A stretch of DNA of 46,420 bases from GCA-003244245 sp035606945 (GTDB lineage Bacteria; Actinomycetota; Actinomycetes; Mycobacteriales; Pseudonocardiaceae). This document shows, piece after piece, positions 39,344 through 46,420 of the stretch (position 1 is its first letter; every line of letters starts with the position of its first letter). The stretch lies in contig DATNDR010000046.1 of assembly GCA_035606945.1 (NCBI GenBank), positions 1 to 46,420 of the forward strand. Reading direction: 5' to 3'. Both the position numbers and the translations under genes were made by a program. The notes under the pieces were generated by a model. It saw only the letters and a program-made list of their open reading frames with translations. It was not told the DNA's origin and searched no databases.

Positions 39344-40360
39344 GTGCAAACGATGCTCTGCGGGCTCACGACGATGCGCCTAGGAGGTCCAGCCGGCCAG
39401 TACGAGGTGGCGCACAGGTCCGAGCACCTTGTCGCGCTGATCCGGGAAGCCGATGCGGTGAGCAAGCCGGTTCTCGTGATGGGAGGCGGCTCGAACCTCG
39501 TCGTCGGCGATCAAGGATTCGACGGTCTAGTCGTCCAGGTCGCCACCTCCACCCTGAAGATCCGTGACGAGGATGTCACCGTCGACGCCGGCGTCGAGTG
39601 GGACACGGTCGTCGAGACTTCTCTCGATGCGGGACTCGCGGGACTGGAGCCACTGTCGGGCATCCCGGGCTCAACCGGGGGAACCCCCGTGCAGAACGTG
39701 GGCGCTTACGGCGCGCTCACCTCAGACCTGCTCCGCCACCTGACTGTGTACGACCGTGTCACCGGTAGGGTCGAGCGGTGGGCGCCGGACAGGTGTGGCT
39801 TCGGTAGCCACCGGCAGTCGGTCTTCAAGCACACCGACCGCTACGTTGTGCTCGACGTGACTTTTCATCTGACTCGCTCCGGCCGGTCAGGCCCTATCCA
39901 CTATTCGGGCCTCGCCGAGCGTCTCGGTATTACGCCGGGCGCAACGGCACCGACCAGAGAGTTACGAAATGCGGTTCTCGCTCTGCGCCGTGAGCGGGGT
40001 ATGATCCTTGATGCCGATGATTACGACACGTGGAGCGTCGGTTCGTTCTTTATCAATCCAGTGCTTGCTTCGGTTCCAGACACGGCGCGGCACTGTCCGC
40101 AATATCCCGATCCGGCGGGGACAAAGCTATCGGCGGCATGGCTCATCGATCATGCCGGGTTTCCCCGTGGATACGGCCGCGAGCGAAAGCGGGGTGCGGT
40201 CGCCCTGTCTTCAAAGCACACCTTGGCCGTGACGAACCGCGGCAACGCCACGACCGCGGAGGTCATGGAATTCGCCGCACATATCCGTGACGGTGTTGAG
40301 CGCCGGTTCGGAATCCGTCTTGGGCCGGAATGCGACCTAGTGAACTGCAAGTTCGGCTAG
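39344..40360 (+). CDS. murB: UDP-N-acetylenolpyruvoylglucosamine reductase
   Basis: A 338-residue type I MurB, the FAD-dependent enzyme that reduces UDP-GlcNAc-enolpyruvate to UDP-MurNAc for peptidoglycan. Motifs: 'TTMRLGGPAGQYEVA', FAD-binding 'VLVMGGGSNLVVGDQGFDGL' and 'LSGIPGSTGGTPVQNVGAYG', the catalytic Ser in 'WSVGSFFINPVL', and a C-terminal Glu in 'GPECDLVN'. GTG 39344 or ATG 39353 is the likely start; the frame is open further upstream without support. Composition is somewhat lower in GC than mshA. It may be the native copy, given its place beside DUF2505 in related genomes, or a paralogue that came with the neighbouring YdcF-like gene. Confidence 0.9.
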   Translation: MQTMLCGLTTMRLGGPAGQYEVAHRSEHLVALIREADAVSKPVLVMGGGSNLVVGDQGFDGLVVQVATSTLKIRDEDVTVDAGVEWDTVVETSLDAGLAGLEPLSGIPGSTGGTPVQNVGAYGALTSDLLRHLTVYDRVTGRVERWAPDRCGFGSHRQSVFKHTDRYVVLDVTFHLTRSGRSGPIHYSGLAERLGITPGATAPTRELRNAVLALRRERGMILDADDYDTWSVGSFFINPVLASVPDTARHCPQYPDPAGTKLSAAWLIDHAGFPRGYGRERKRGAVALSSKHTLAVTNRGNATTAEVMEFAAHIRDGVERRFGIRLGPECDLVNCKFG

Positions 40361-40371
40361 GACGGGCGAAT

Positions 40372-41400
40372 CTACTCGAGGTCCGGGTAGGTGTCCAGCA
40401 ACTTGTCGTACATTACTCGCATCGACCAGATTGCGGAACGTATTTCTTGTAGCCACTCCGCCGTCGTCCACTCGGTACGAATAGCGGATTGTCGACTGGT
40501 GCTTATGTGCGCGCCAACCGAGGTGATGGTGGCGCCTGTGGGAACACTTAACTCGGCGAGCGCCTGCGCGTGTTGGAAAGGGGCGTGGATGGCGGAGGTG
40601 ATGACAAGTATATGGTCTGAGTGTGTGACGCTTCCGGCGTTCTTCAGGAAAAAACGGTAGGTGTCGCTGGTCGTCGCTCGCATATTGCCCGGACTTGGCT
40701 CGGCGGCAAGGCCGGCAATTGGGATCGGAGATGTGGCCAGCTGGCGCACTTCGCTAGACGACCGCCGCGGTTCCCCGGCGCCGCCCGGAAGAGTTAAAGC
40801 GTAGTTGAGGGCCGCGCACATAGCGTCGAGCTCATCAACGATAGGCCCGAGATTCAGCGCCGACGCAACCTCGCATTCTATTTCGACCACATCGCGCCGG
40901 CTGCCAAGGCCCCAGATGTGTCCGACGTGGAGACCTTCTGCGAGGAGCTTAGCGAGCAACTCGGCACGCAGCAGGCAGCTGTTAATGCGCCCCCCGAGCA
41001 CAAGGCCGTGTGTCGGCTGGCCGAGTTCGGTCGCAGGGACCTCCTGCGGGTCTCGGTAGATCCGGCAGATGAGCGCATCAACTGCCTCGGCCGTTCTCGG
41101 GGGGAACTTCACCTTTTCGGCTTCCCATCGCTCGCCTCCCCGCCGAAAATCAAAGATATGGCGTGAAACTTGTTCTGCTTCCGCCAACCGATTCCGTAGA
41201 CCAGTGGCCGTCAGCGCGTGACCAAAGTGCCCGAGCAACTCCGACATCTCAGCGGAATCCAGCCACGACGCAGTGCTCTGCTGGATCTCACGAGGGTCGC
41301 TGGCGGTCGACGCGAAGTCAATGATCGAGTAATCGATGCCACGTACACGGTCATGGTTCGAGCGGGTCAGCATGGTCACATGGCCATCATCTCGTAGCAT
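40372..41400 (-). CDS. Uncharacterised protein, possibly DUF218/YdcF-like
   Basis: A protein of about 342 residues with no confident family match. Two stretches recall the DUF218 (YdcF/SanA/ElyC) fold: 'THGLVLGGRINSCLLRAELL' with a Gly-rich loop after a strand, and 'TSDTYRFFLKNAGSVTHSDH' followed by 'ILVITSAIHAPFQHAQAL', like the ILVVTSxxHxxRA block of that family. No membrane segment is seen, unlike most SanA/ElyC proteins. The start is uncertain: TTG 41430, GTG 41424, ATG 41400 and ATG 41373 are all in frame with poor ribosome sites. It converges on murB, with 11 bases between stops, and is absent at this position in the M. tuberculosis order I recall. Confidence 0.6.
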   Translation of the reverse strand: MLRDDGHVTMLTRSNHDRVRGIDYSIIDFASTASDPREIQQSTASWLDSAEMSELLGHFGHALTATGLRNRLAEAEQVSRHIFDFRRGGERWEAEKVKFPPRTAEAVDALICRIYRDPQEVPATELGQPTHGLVLGGRINSCLLRAELLAKLLAEGLHVGHIWGLGSRRDVVEIECEVASALNLGPIVDELDAMCAALNYALTLPGGAGEPRRSSSEVRQLATSPIPIAGLAAEPSPGNMRATTSDTYRFFLKNAGSVTHSDHILVITSAIHAPFQHAQALAELSVPTGATITSVGAHISTSRQSAIRTEWTTAEWLQEIRSAIWSMRVMYDKLLDTYPDLE

Positions 41401-41451
41401 CGATTCGCGCTCGCGCCTGTCCACCGGCAACCGCTCGTTGGGGACTGCCGC

Positions 41452-42183
41452 CTAGCGTCGGAACGCGCGCATTGCCGAGTGCTGGTCGCGTGGTTTCACG
41501 ACGATGAGGTCGAGATTGACGTGGGCGGGTCTGGTGACGGCGAAGGCGATCACGTCCGCGACGTCGTGGGCGGTCAGCGGGGTGAGCCCGGCGTACACCC
41601 GCTCCGCTTTCTCGGCATCGCCGCCGAAGCGCACCACGGAGAATTCGGTTTCCACCATCCCGGGAGCGACTTCCACGAATCGCACCGGCTGCCCGAGGTG
41701 CTCGGCGCGCAGGGTGCGGTGTACCGCCGCCTGGGCGTGCTTGGCCGAGGTGTACCCGGAGCCATTGTCGTAGGCCTCCAGCGCGGCGATCGAGGTCACG
41801 GTCACCAGCACGCCATCTCCGGAATCGATCAGCTTGGGCAGGAACGCCCGGGTCATCCGGAGGGTGCCGAGCACGTTGGCTTCCCACATCCAGCGCCACT
41901 GGCCCTCATCGGCCGCCAATACCGGCTCGAAGCCCTTTGCTCCACCCGCGTTGTTCACCAGCACGCGTGCGGCGGGCACCGCTGCGGCGAAGGCGGCCAC
42001 CGAGTCGGGATCCAGCACGTCGAGCGCGATCGCGATGCCGTCGATCTCGTCAGCGATCTGGCGGCAGCGCTGCACCCGGCGCGCCCCCAGCACAACCTGG
42101 AACCCCGCCCCGGCCAGCGCCCGCGCCGTAGCCGCCCCGATCCCGCTACTGGCACCTGTCACCACCGCAACCGCCCGCTCCAC
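41452..42183 (-). CDS. Short-chain dehydrogenase (Rv0484c-like)
   Basis: A 243-residue SDR. Visible are the Rossmann motif 'VVTGASSGIGAATARAL', 'VLVNNAGGAKGF', Ser in 'VTSIAALE', Tyr-Lys in 'YTSAKHAQAAV', and 'VAPGMVETEF' after the active site. Its place divergently upstream of mshA matches Rv0484c in M. tuberculosis. NADP preference is suggested by 'GARRVQR' after the second strand. The substrate is unknown. The start is GTG 42183. Its leader shares a perfect 14-base inverted repeat with the mshA leader. Confidence 0.92.
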   Translation of the reverse strand: MERAVAVVTGASSGIGAATARALAGAGFQVVLGARRVQRCRQIADEIDGIAIALDVLDPDSVAAFAAAVPAARVLVNNAGGAKGFEPVLAADEGQWRWMWEANVLGTLRMTRAFLPKLIDSGDGVLVTVTSIAALEAYDNGSGYTSAKHAQAAVHRTLRAEHLGQPVRFVEVAPGMVETEFSVVRFGGDAEKAERVYAGLTPLTAHDVADVIAFAVTRPAHVNLDLIVVKPRDQHSAMRAFRR

Positions 42184-42186
42184 GGC

Positions 42187-42288
42187 CCCACCCTATGGCC
42201 GGGGTACCTGTGCGGCGGGCTCAGCGGGGTTAACGCCGCCGGTTTTACCCGCTGAACGGGCTGAATGCGCAGGAGGCCATAGGGTGGG
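42187..42288. promoter_or_regulatory. Mirror-image leaders of the SDR and mshA genes
   Basis: CCCACCCTATGGCC (42187-42200) and GGCCATAGGGTGGG (42275-42288) are perfect reverse complements 74 bases apart. Each lies just upstream of a start codon (GTG 42183 on minus, ATG 42296 on plus). Both genes therefore begin after the same CATAGGGTGGG sequence, which could combine a -10-like box and a ribosome site, or form two copies of one operator. Confidence 0.6.
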
Positions 42289-42295
42289 AAGGGTG

Positions 42296-43585
42296 ATGGG
42301 GTGGGGTAAGAGGGTGGTGAAGCGGATCGCGGTGTTGTCTGTGCATACCTCGCCGCTGGATCCGCCGGGTACCGGCGATGCCGGCGGAATGAACGTCTAC
42401 ATCGTGCAGACCGCGACCCGGCTGGCCCGCCGCGGCGTCGAGGTTGAGGTGTTCACCCGGGCCACCTCCTCGGGGTCACCTTCGGTAGTAGAGCTCGCGC
42501 CGGGAGTCACAGTGCGCCACATCACTGCCGGTCCGTTCGAGGGCCTGGCCAAAAACGATCTTCCTGCCCAGCTGTGCGCCTTCACCGCCGGGGTGTTGCG
42601 GGCCGAAGCGCATCGCGAGCCCGGCTACTACAACGTGGTGCACTCGCATTACTGGCTGTCCGGCCAGGTCGGGTGGCTGGCCCGGGACTGCTGGGGAGTG
42701 CCGCTGGTGCACACCGCGCACACGCTGGCCAAGGTGAAGAACGCCGCGCTGGCCCAGGGCGACGTTCCAGAGCCGCACACCCGGGTGATCGGTGAGCAGC
42801 AGGTGGTGGACGAGGCCGACCGGCTGGTCGCGAACACCCCCGCCGAGACAGCTCAGCTCGTCGAGCTCTACGGCGCCGACCCGACCCGTACCGCCACCAT
42901 CGCGCCGGGTGTCGACCTGGAACTGTTCACCCCGGGATCCCGCGACGCTGCGCGTACCACGCTAGGCCTGCCACTCGATGCCGTGGTGCTCGCCTTCATC
43001 GGCCGGATTCAGCCGCTCAAAGGCCCGGACGTGCTGCTGCGCGCGGCCGCCGAGATGGTGCGCCGCGACCAGGGGTTACGTACGAAGTTGCGGGTGCTCG
43101 TGGTGGGCGGGCCGTCCGGCAACGGGCTGGCCGAACCCACCGCGTTGCAGCAGCTGGCCGCCGAGCTGGGAATCTTGGAGCAGGTGGTGTTCGCGCCCCC
43201 GCAGGGTGGCACTGCGCTGGTCGGGGTGTACCGCGCTGCCGACGTGGTGGCGGTGCCCAGTTACAGCGAGTCGTTCGGTCTGGTGGCGCTGGAGGCGCAG
43301 GCGTGCGGGACGCCGGTCGTCGCCGCCGGCGTGGGCGGGCTTCCGGTGGCGGTGGCCGACGGCGTGTCCGGTCAGCTGGTGGGCAGTCACCATCCCGTTG
43401 ACTGGGCCGACGTGTTGTCCGCCGTCGCGTTGCGCCCGCAGCGCCGCGAACAACTCGCAGCCGGTGCCGCTGCGCATGCCAGGCGGTTCTCCTGGGAGCG
43501 CACCACTGAGGCGCTGTTGCGAGTTTATGTAGACGCTGCCGCGGCGTACCGGGTGGACGCGCTGGAACGCGAGGTGGCGGTGTGA
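42296..43585 (+). CDS. mshA: D-inositol-3-phosphate glycosyltransferase
   Basis: A 429-residue GT4 glycosyltransferase that joins GlcNAc from UDP-GlcNAc to 1L-myo-inositol 1-phosphate, the first step of mycothiol synthesis. Family features: 'LDPPGTGDAGGMNVYIVQTA', 'NVVHSHYWLSGQVGWLARD', 'HTAHTLAKVKNAALAQGD', 'FIGRIQPLKGPDVLLRA', and the donor-binding 'SYSESFGLVALEAQACGTPV' with the EX7E pair. The length is normal. The ATG at 42296 follows GGGAAGGG. It is followed, with a GTGA overlap, by the YbjN-like gene, as in mycobacteria. This is the best taxonomic marker in the window: mycothiol occurs in actinomycetes. Confidence 0.97.
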   Translation: MGWGKRVVKRIAVLSVHTSPLDPPGTGDAGGMNVYIVQTATRLARRGVEVEVFTRATSSGSPSVVELAPGVTVRHITAGPFEGLAKNDLPAQLCAFTAGVLRAEAHREPGYYNVVHSHYWLSGQVGWLARDCWGVPLVHTAHTLAKVKNAALAQGDVPEPHTRVIGEQQVVDEADRLVANTPAETAQLVELYGADPTRTATIAPGVDLELFTPGSRDAARTTLGLPLDAVVLAFIGRIQPLKGPDVLLRAAAEMVRRDQGLRTKLRVLVVGGPSGNGLAEPTALQQLAAELGILEQVVFAPPQGGTALVGVYRAADVVAVPSYSESFGLVALEAQACGTPVVAAGVGGLPVAVADGVSGQLVGSHHPVDWADVLSAVALRPQRREQLAAGAAAHARRFSWERTTEALLRVYVDAAAAYRVDALEREVAV

Positions 43586-44070
43586 GCCGCCCGGCGCAGC
43601 TGGATCAGCTCGTCGCCGGAGCGCTGGCGGAGGCCGGGCTCGAGCATGTACACAGTGGGCCGGGCAGCTTCGTCATCACCTTGCCCGGCACCAAGAAACT
43701 GCAGACCGTCTGCCGGGTGTTGGTTGGCCAACATGGGTTGCTGGTGGAGGCTTTCGTGTGCCGGCGTCCCGACGAGGCACACGAGGACGTTTATCGCTGG
43801 CTGCTGCGCCGCAATGCCCGGCTCTACGGCGTGCACTACGCGCTGGACAAGGCCGGTGACATCTATCTCATCGGCAGGCTGGCCCATCACGCGGTGACCG
43901 CAGCGGAGCTGGACCGGGTCCTGGGCCAGGTGGCCGAGGCCGCAGATGGAGACTTCAACACCTTGCTGGAGATCGGCTTCGCTTCCTCGATCCGGCGTGA
44001 ATGGGCCTGGCGGGCAGCCCGCGGCGAATCCCTGAGCAACCTTGCTGCATTCGAACACCTGGTGCGTTGA
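43582..44070 (+). CDS. YbjN-domain protein (Rv0487-like)
   Basis: A 162-residue YbjN-fold protein, resembling type III secretion chaperones in shape. 'LQTVCRVLVGQHGLLVEAFV' and 'VYRWLLRRNARLYGVHYALD' are conserved, then 'GDIYLIGRLAHHAVTAAELD' and 'LEIGFASSIRREWAW'. It is the neighbour of mshA in M. tuberculosis (Rv0487). Its function is unknown; YbjN proteins influence stress and envelope traits in enterobacteria. GTG 43582 overlaps the mshA stop (GTGA), so the two are cotranslated. A terminator follows. Confidence 0.92.
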   Translation: MSRPAQLDQLVAGALAEAGLEHVHSGPGSFVITLPGTKKLQTVCRVLVGQHGLLVEAFVCRRPDEAHEDVYRWLLRRNARLYGVHYALDKAGDIYLIGRLAHHAVTAAELDRVLGQVAEAADGDFNTLLEIGFASSIRREWAWRAARGESLSNLAAFEHLVR

Positions 44071-44071
44071 C

Positions 44072-44148
44072 CTAACCTCCGGCCGAGGTTGGTGGCGGGG
44101 CGGCCCGGGGGAGAGGGGGGAGTCGCACACTCGGACCCGCCCCGCCAC
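44072..44148 (+). terminator. Hairpins ending the mshA operon
   Basis: Immediately after the YbjN stop an 8-base stem with one G-U pair (44072-44079 and 44085-44092) has a 5-base loop. A second perfect stem, GTGGCGGGGCGG / CCGCCCCGCCAC (44092-44103 and 44137-44148), follows with a 33-base loop. Both probably contribute to termination. Confidence 0.65.
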
Positions 44149-44699
44149 TGTGTGTCCCGCGTGAACGGATATCCCTGAGCGAGGGGCACCCAGAGATCCT
44201 GGCGGGCCGCGGTCCGATGGGGGGAGGACGAACCGCGGGCTTGTGCTCACCTGCCGGGAAGTGCGGTGGGAGCGGCGAGGAGAGCGGTGACACACTCTCA
44301 GCCGGGCGGACGGATCTCAAGACCTACGAGGTAGTTGTTTCCAGCGCAACCCGATTGGCCTACAGCCCCGTCGATGCAGCTGATCGAGGCAGTTGATCGA
44401 GACCAGGTTGCGCGAGTCGAGTAACGCTGCGCACCAGCGGTGCGACAACACAGCGTGCAAGTTCCCACCCAACCCGTGTAAGTACGGTGGCCCTGCTGCC
44501 CCCACGGTGCGGGCAGCGAGTCGGGGTGCGGGGTGTCGGCGGGGAATAGCCGAACGAATCGTCACGTACCGTATATGATTGGTCGCTTAACGTTGTTATC
44601 GCCCGAACGGCAGCTTCGGGAACTGGAATGCCGCTGGTATGAAGTGGCGACTTGACTGCCGGTTGTAGGATGCACCGAATCTCTGGGAGGTAGATGGAC
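44149..44699. other. Gene-free stretch with a 13-base tandem repeat
   Basis: I find no convincing gene here on either strand; the short frames present have no ribosome site or recognisable motif. GCAG(C/T)TGATCGAG occurs twice head to tail at 44376-44401. A small stem, CCCGAA / TTCGGG, lies at 44602-44620. AT-rich patches occur at 44570-44600. The GGAGG at 44686-44690 belongs to the small CxxC gene. Confidence 0.5.
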
Positions 44700-44939
44700 A
44701 TGAGCATGGCAGCGATCCTGGCCGAATTACCGGACATGTGGCGCAGCGCGTTGACCGCGCATGTGCCTGACCCGCAGGGTCGTTGCTGGGCTTGCCGGGA
44801 CGAGAACGGGGTCGCCGCGACGTGGCCGTGCCTGACGCGCGAGGTCGCGGAGGAAGCGAAGTACCTTTACGAGGGCGGCCTTCCGGGTACTTTCGGTGGC
44901 CGGCACGCGGCCCGCAAAGCAGACCAATGGCAGGCATAG
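44700..44939 (+). CDS. Small CxxC protein of actinomycetes
   Basis: A protein of 79-81 residues. ATG 44700 is nine bases from GGAGG; ATG 44694 is only three bases away. The centre 'PDPQGRCWACRDENGVAATW' and 'PCLTREVAEEAKYLYEGG' has a CxxC plus a third Cys after Trp-Pro, a pattern I know from many small Pseudonocardiales proteins often found near XRE/DUF397 genes. Three Cys and a nearby His could bind zinc, which suggests nucleic-acid or protein binding. No XRE gene is adjacent here. It separates the YbjN gene from gpmA, where related genomes also carry a small gene or a gap. Confidence 0.75.
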   Translation: MSMAAILAELPDMWRSALTAHVPDPQGRCWACRDENGVAATWPCLTREVAEEAKYLYEGGLPGTFGGRHAARKADQWQA

Positions 44940-45243
44940 ATTGTGTTGCAGGAAAATCCCCCGCTGCGCAGAGAACCGCCGTGCAACCAGCCGTTCCCGG
45001 GGGGCGGGGAAGCGGGCGACCAGCGGTTCCCTGCAACGACGGTGGGGGTGTCAGCAGGGGTTCCGGTACACCGTCGTCGCGGATTAATTTACGGGTAACC
45101 TGACGGTCACTGCCAGCGTCCGATCGGGCCAATCGGTTTCGGGGTATCGATACCCGCTTGTGTGCTTAACCCCACACAGTTCAACCACGGACCCGGCTCG
45201 ACCATCGGCGCAGTCGGCGCAGGGCTGCTGGCAGGCTAGGCGC
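44940..45243 (+). promoter_or_regulatory. Upstream region of gpmA with palindromes
   Basis: No gene is seen. GGGTATCGATACCC (45142-45155) is a perfect 14-base palindrome. It is followed at once by TGTGTG / CACACA (45159-45164 and 45173-45178) with an 8-base loop. An AT-rich patch (GGATTAATTTACGGG) lies at 45080-45095. The palindrome is a possible operator about 90 bases before gpmA. Confidence 0.45.
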
Positions 45244-45984
45244 ATGAGCGTAGGCACCCTGGTCCTGCTCCGCCACGGCGAGAGCGAATGGAACGCCAAG
45301 AACCTGTTCACCGGGTGGGTAGACGTGCCCTTGTCGCCCCTGGGTGAACGTGAAGCGGTGCGCTCCGGTGAGCTGATGCGCCAGGCCGAGGTCCTTCCGG
45401 ACGTGGTGCACACGTCGCTACTGCGCCGCGCGATCACCTCCGCCCATCTCGCGTTGGACGCCGCGGATCGGCACTGGATTCCCGTGCGCCGCGACTGGCG
45501 GCTCAATGAGCGCCACTACGGCGCGCTGCAGGGCAAGGACAAGGCGCAGATTCGGGAAGAGTACGGCGATGAGCAGTTCGCCCGGTGGCGCCGCTCCTAC
45601 GACATCCGGCCACCGGTGATAGAGCTGGGCAGCGAGTTCAGCCAGGCCGGCGACCCGCGGTACGCGGGAATCGAGGTACCCAGGACCGAGTGCCTAGCCG
45701 ACGTGGTCACCCGCATGCTGCCGTACTGGGAGGCGTCGATCGTGCCCGATCTGCGGGCCGGCTACACGGTGCTGGTAGTCGCGCACGGCAACTCGTTGCG
45801 GGCTTTGGTCAAGTACCTCGACGGCGTCGATGCGCAGGCCATCGTCGGCCTCAACATCCCGACCGGCATCCCGCTGCGGTATGACCTCGACGATCGACTG
45901 CGGCCGCGCACCTCTGGCGGAACCTATCTGGATCCCGAGGCGGCCCGCGACGCGATCGCCGCGGTCGCTGCGCAAGGTCGCTAG
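45244..45984 (+). CDS. gpmA: 2,3-bisphosphoglycerate-dependent phosphoglycerate mutase
   Basis: A 246-residue dPGM of glycolysis and gluconeogenesis, interconverting 3- and 2-phosphoglycerate through a phosphohistidine. Motifs: 'LVLLRHGESEWNAKNLFTGW' with the phospho-His, 'TSLLRRAITSAHLAL', 'LNERHYGALQGKDKAQIREE', the second His in 'VLVVAHGNSLRALVKYLDG', and 'LNIPTGIPLRYDL'. The length is standard. The start is ATG 45244, with a weak ribosome site. Called gpm1 in M. tuberculosis (Rv0489), where it also precedes senX3-regX3. Confidence 0.97.
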   Translation: MSVGTLVLLRHGESEWNAKNLFTGWVDVPLSPLGEREAVRSGELMRQAEVLPDVVHTSLLRRAITSAHLALDAADRHWIPVRRDWRLNERHYGALQGKDKAQIREEYGDEQFARWRRSYDIRPPVIELGSEFSQAGDPRYAGIEVPRTECLADVVTRMLPYWEASIVPDLRAGYTVLVVAHGNSLRALVKYLDGVDAQAIVGLNIPTGIPLRYDLDDRLRPRTSGGTYLDPEAARDAIAAVAAQGR

Positions 45985-46013
45985 CTCGTCACGTCATCCG
46001 CGGGGGATGAACT

Positions 46014-46044
46014 CAGGGTGAACGAGGGAAGAAAGTTCGCCCTG
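46014..46044. promoter_or_regulatory. Inverted GTGAAC site upstream of senX3
   Basis: CAGGGTGAAC (46014-46023) and GTTCGCCCTG (46035-46044) form a 10-base inverted repeat with one mismatch and an 11-base spacer. The half-site resembles the GTTCACC units of actinobacterial PHO boxes and RegX3 sites, so it may be the autoregulatory site of the senX3-regX3 operon, although classical boxes are direct repeats. Confidence 0.45.
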
Positions 46045-46118
46045 TTGCACGTATATCTCGTCACTGGGGGTGCGGCGGGGCTAGGGATACACCCACCCGG
46101 GGTGCTTACGATTGGGGC

Positions 46119-46420
46119 GTGACTTTCGCAGCCGCGGTGGTTCTCGCGATCGGCACGCTGATCATCGGGTTGGTGGGCGGGATCCTGATCGGCCGGCGCG
46201 CCGGCCGATCAGCGGCCCCATCGCGCCCGGACGGTGCCACCGTCGCCGAACTGGTCCAGCGTGTGGTGCTCTCGTCGCACAACGGCGTGGTGTTGCTGGA
46301 TCGGATGGGTGATGTGGTGTTGGCTAACCCGCCGGCGGTGGAGCTGGGTCTGGTGCAGGGGTCGCGCCCGGATGAGCGGGCGCGTAAGGCCGCTGAGCAG
46401 GTCCGTGCTTCCGGTGAGGT
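46119..46420 (+). CDS. senX3: Sensor histidine kinase SenX3, N-terminal part
   Basis: The first 100 or so codons of a kinase that runs off the right edge. A single transmembrane helix ('AAAVVLAIGTLIIGLVGG', about residues 4-21) is followed by a basic stretch and the start of a PAS-like domain ('VVLSSHNGVVLLDRMGDVVL' with 'ANPPAVELGLV'), as in SenX3. The context (gpmA upstream, end of the mshA region) matches the senX3-regX3 two-component system that senses phosphate limitation. The start is GTG 46119 after GGGG. The kinase core lies outside the window. Confidence 0.9.
   Translation, partial: MTFAAAVVLAIGTLIIGLVGGILIGRRAGRSAAPSRPDGATVAELVQRVVLSSHNGVVLLDRMGDVVLANPPAVELGLVQGSRPDERARKAAEQVRASGE

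Noticed and set aside
33684..41451. Prophage or insertion-sequence-borne island
   Set aside because: No integrase, transposase, phage structural gene, long inverted repeat or target duplication could be seen at the edges.
44360..44737. Minus-strand frame upstream of the small CxxC gene as a lost XRE regulator
   Set aside because: No helix-turn-helix or DUF397 motif could be found in any frame.

Overview
The window comes from a high-GC, mycothiol-producing actinomycete, most likely of the Pseudonocardiales/Mycobacteriales. Three things point there: the gene order DUF2505 - murB - short-chain dehydrogenase - mshA - YbjN-like - phosphoglycerate mutase - senX3 at the right end, which I recall from Mycobacterium tuberculosis; a DUF3558 lipoprotein at the left end, a family common in Pseudonocardiaceae; and frequent GTG starts with leaderless-looking promoters. 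No tRNA, rRNA, CRISPR array, transposase or integrase is visible.

Layout. 1-2.5 kb: a cut-off gene, a DUF3558 lipoprotein, a macro-domain hydrolase, a SufR-like (COG2345) regulator and a chimeric gene remnant. 2.5-6.2 kb: folE, a protein with a phospholipase-C-like helical motif, and a redox pair (DUF2231-Rieske fusion plus membrane-anchored cupredoxin). 6.4-11.7 kb: ilvD, DUF72, a serine beta-lactamase-like hydrolase, a class V aminotransferase and an aldo/keto reductase. 11.85-15.98 kb: a tightly overlapping four-gene operon (acyl-CoA ligase, SDR, TauE/SafE permease, DUF2157-like membrane protein). 16.4-17.0 kb: a DUF305 lipoprotein. 17.0-25.7 kb, minus strand: COG4280 membrane protein, a small membrane protein and a six-gene complex built like hydrogenase 4 / formate hydrogenlyase, in which every Cys ligand of the [NiFe] site and of the proximal Fe-S cluster has been replaced. 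26-33.7 kb: a gamma-butyrolactone-receptor-like TetR regulator with an ARE-like operator, a Pro/Ala-rich membrane-anchored protein, an aminotransferase, DUF445, DUF2516, YbaK, a CDF metal exporter, a DinB/maleylpyruvate-isomerase-like protein and DUF2505. 34.1-39.2 kb: a lower-GC three-gene island (LCAT/PGAP1-like lipase, an overlapping helical protein, a convergent CHAT protease). 39.3-46.4 kb: murB, a YdcF-like gene, SDR, mshA, YbjN-like, a small CxxC protein, gpmA and the start of senX3.

How the genes work together. The hydrogenase-like operon keeps the proton-translocating membrane arm (HyfB, C, E and F types) while its peripheral arm lacks the metal ligands, so it fits an energy-converting-hydrogenase-related (Ehr) complex better than a hydrogenase. 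The lipase, helical and CHAT genes lie between DUF2505 and murB, neighbours in the M. tuberculosis order, and look like an inserted effector-protease cassette, possibly for defence. Around the core genes a family of three 63-64 bp near-perfect hairpins sits at gene 3' ends; one copy provides the stop codons of two convergent genes.
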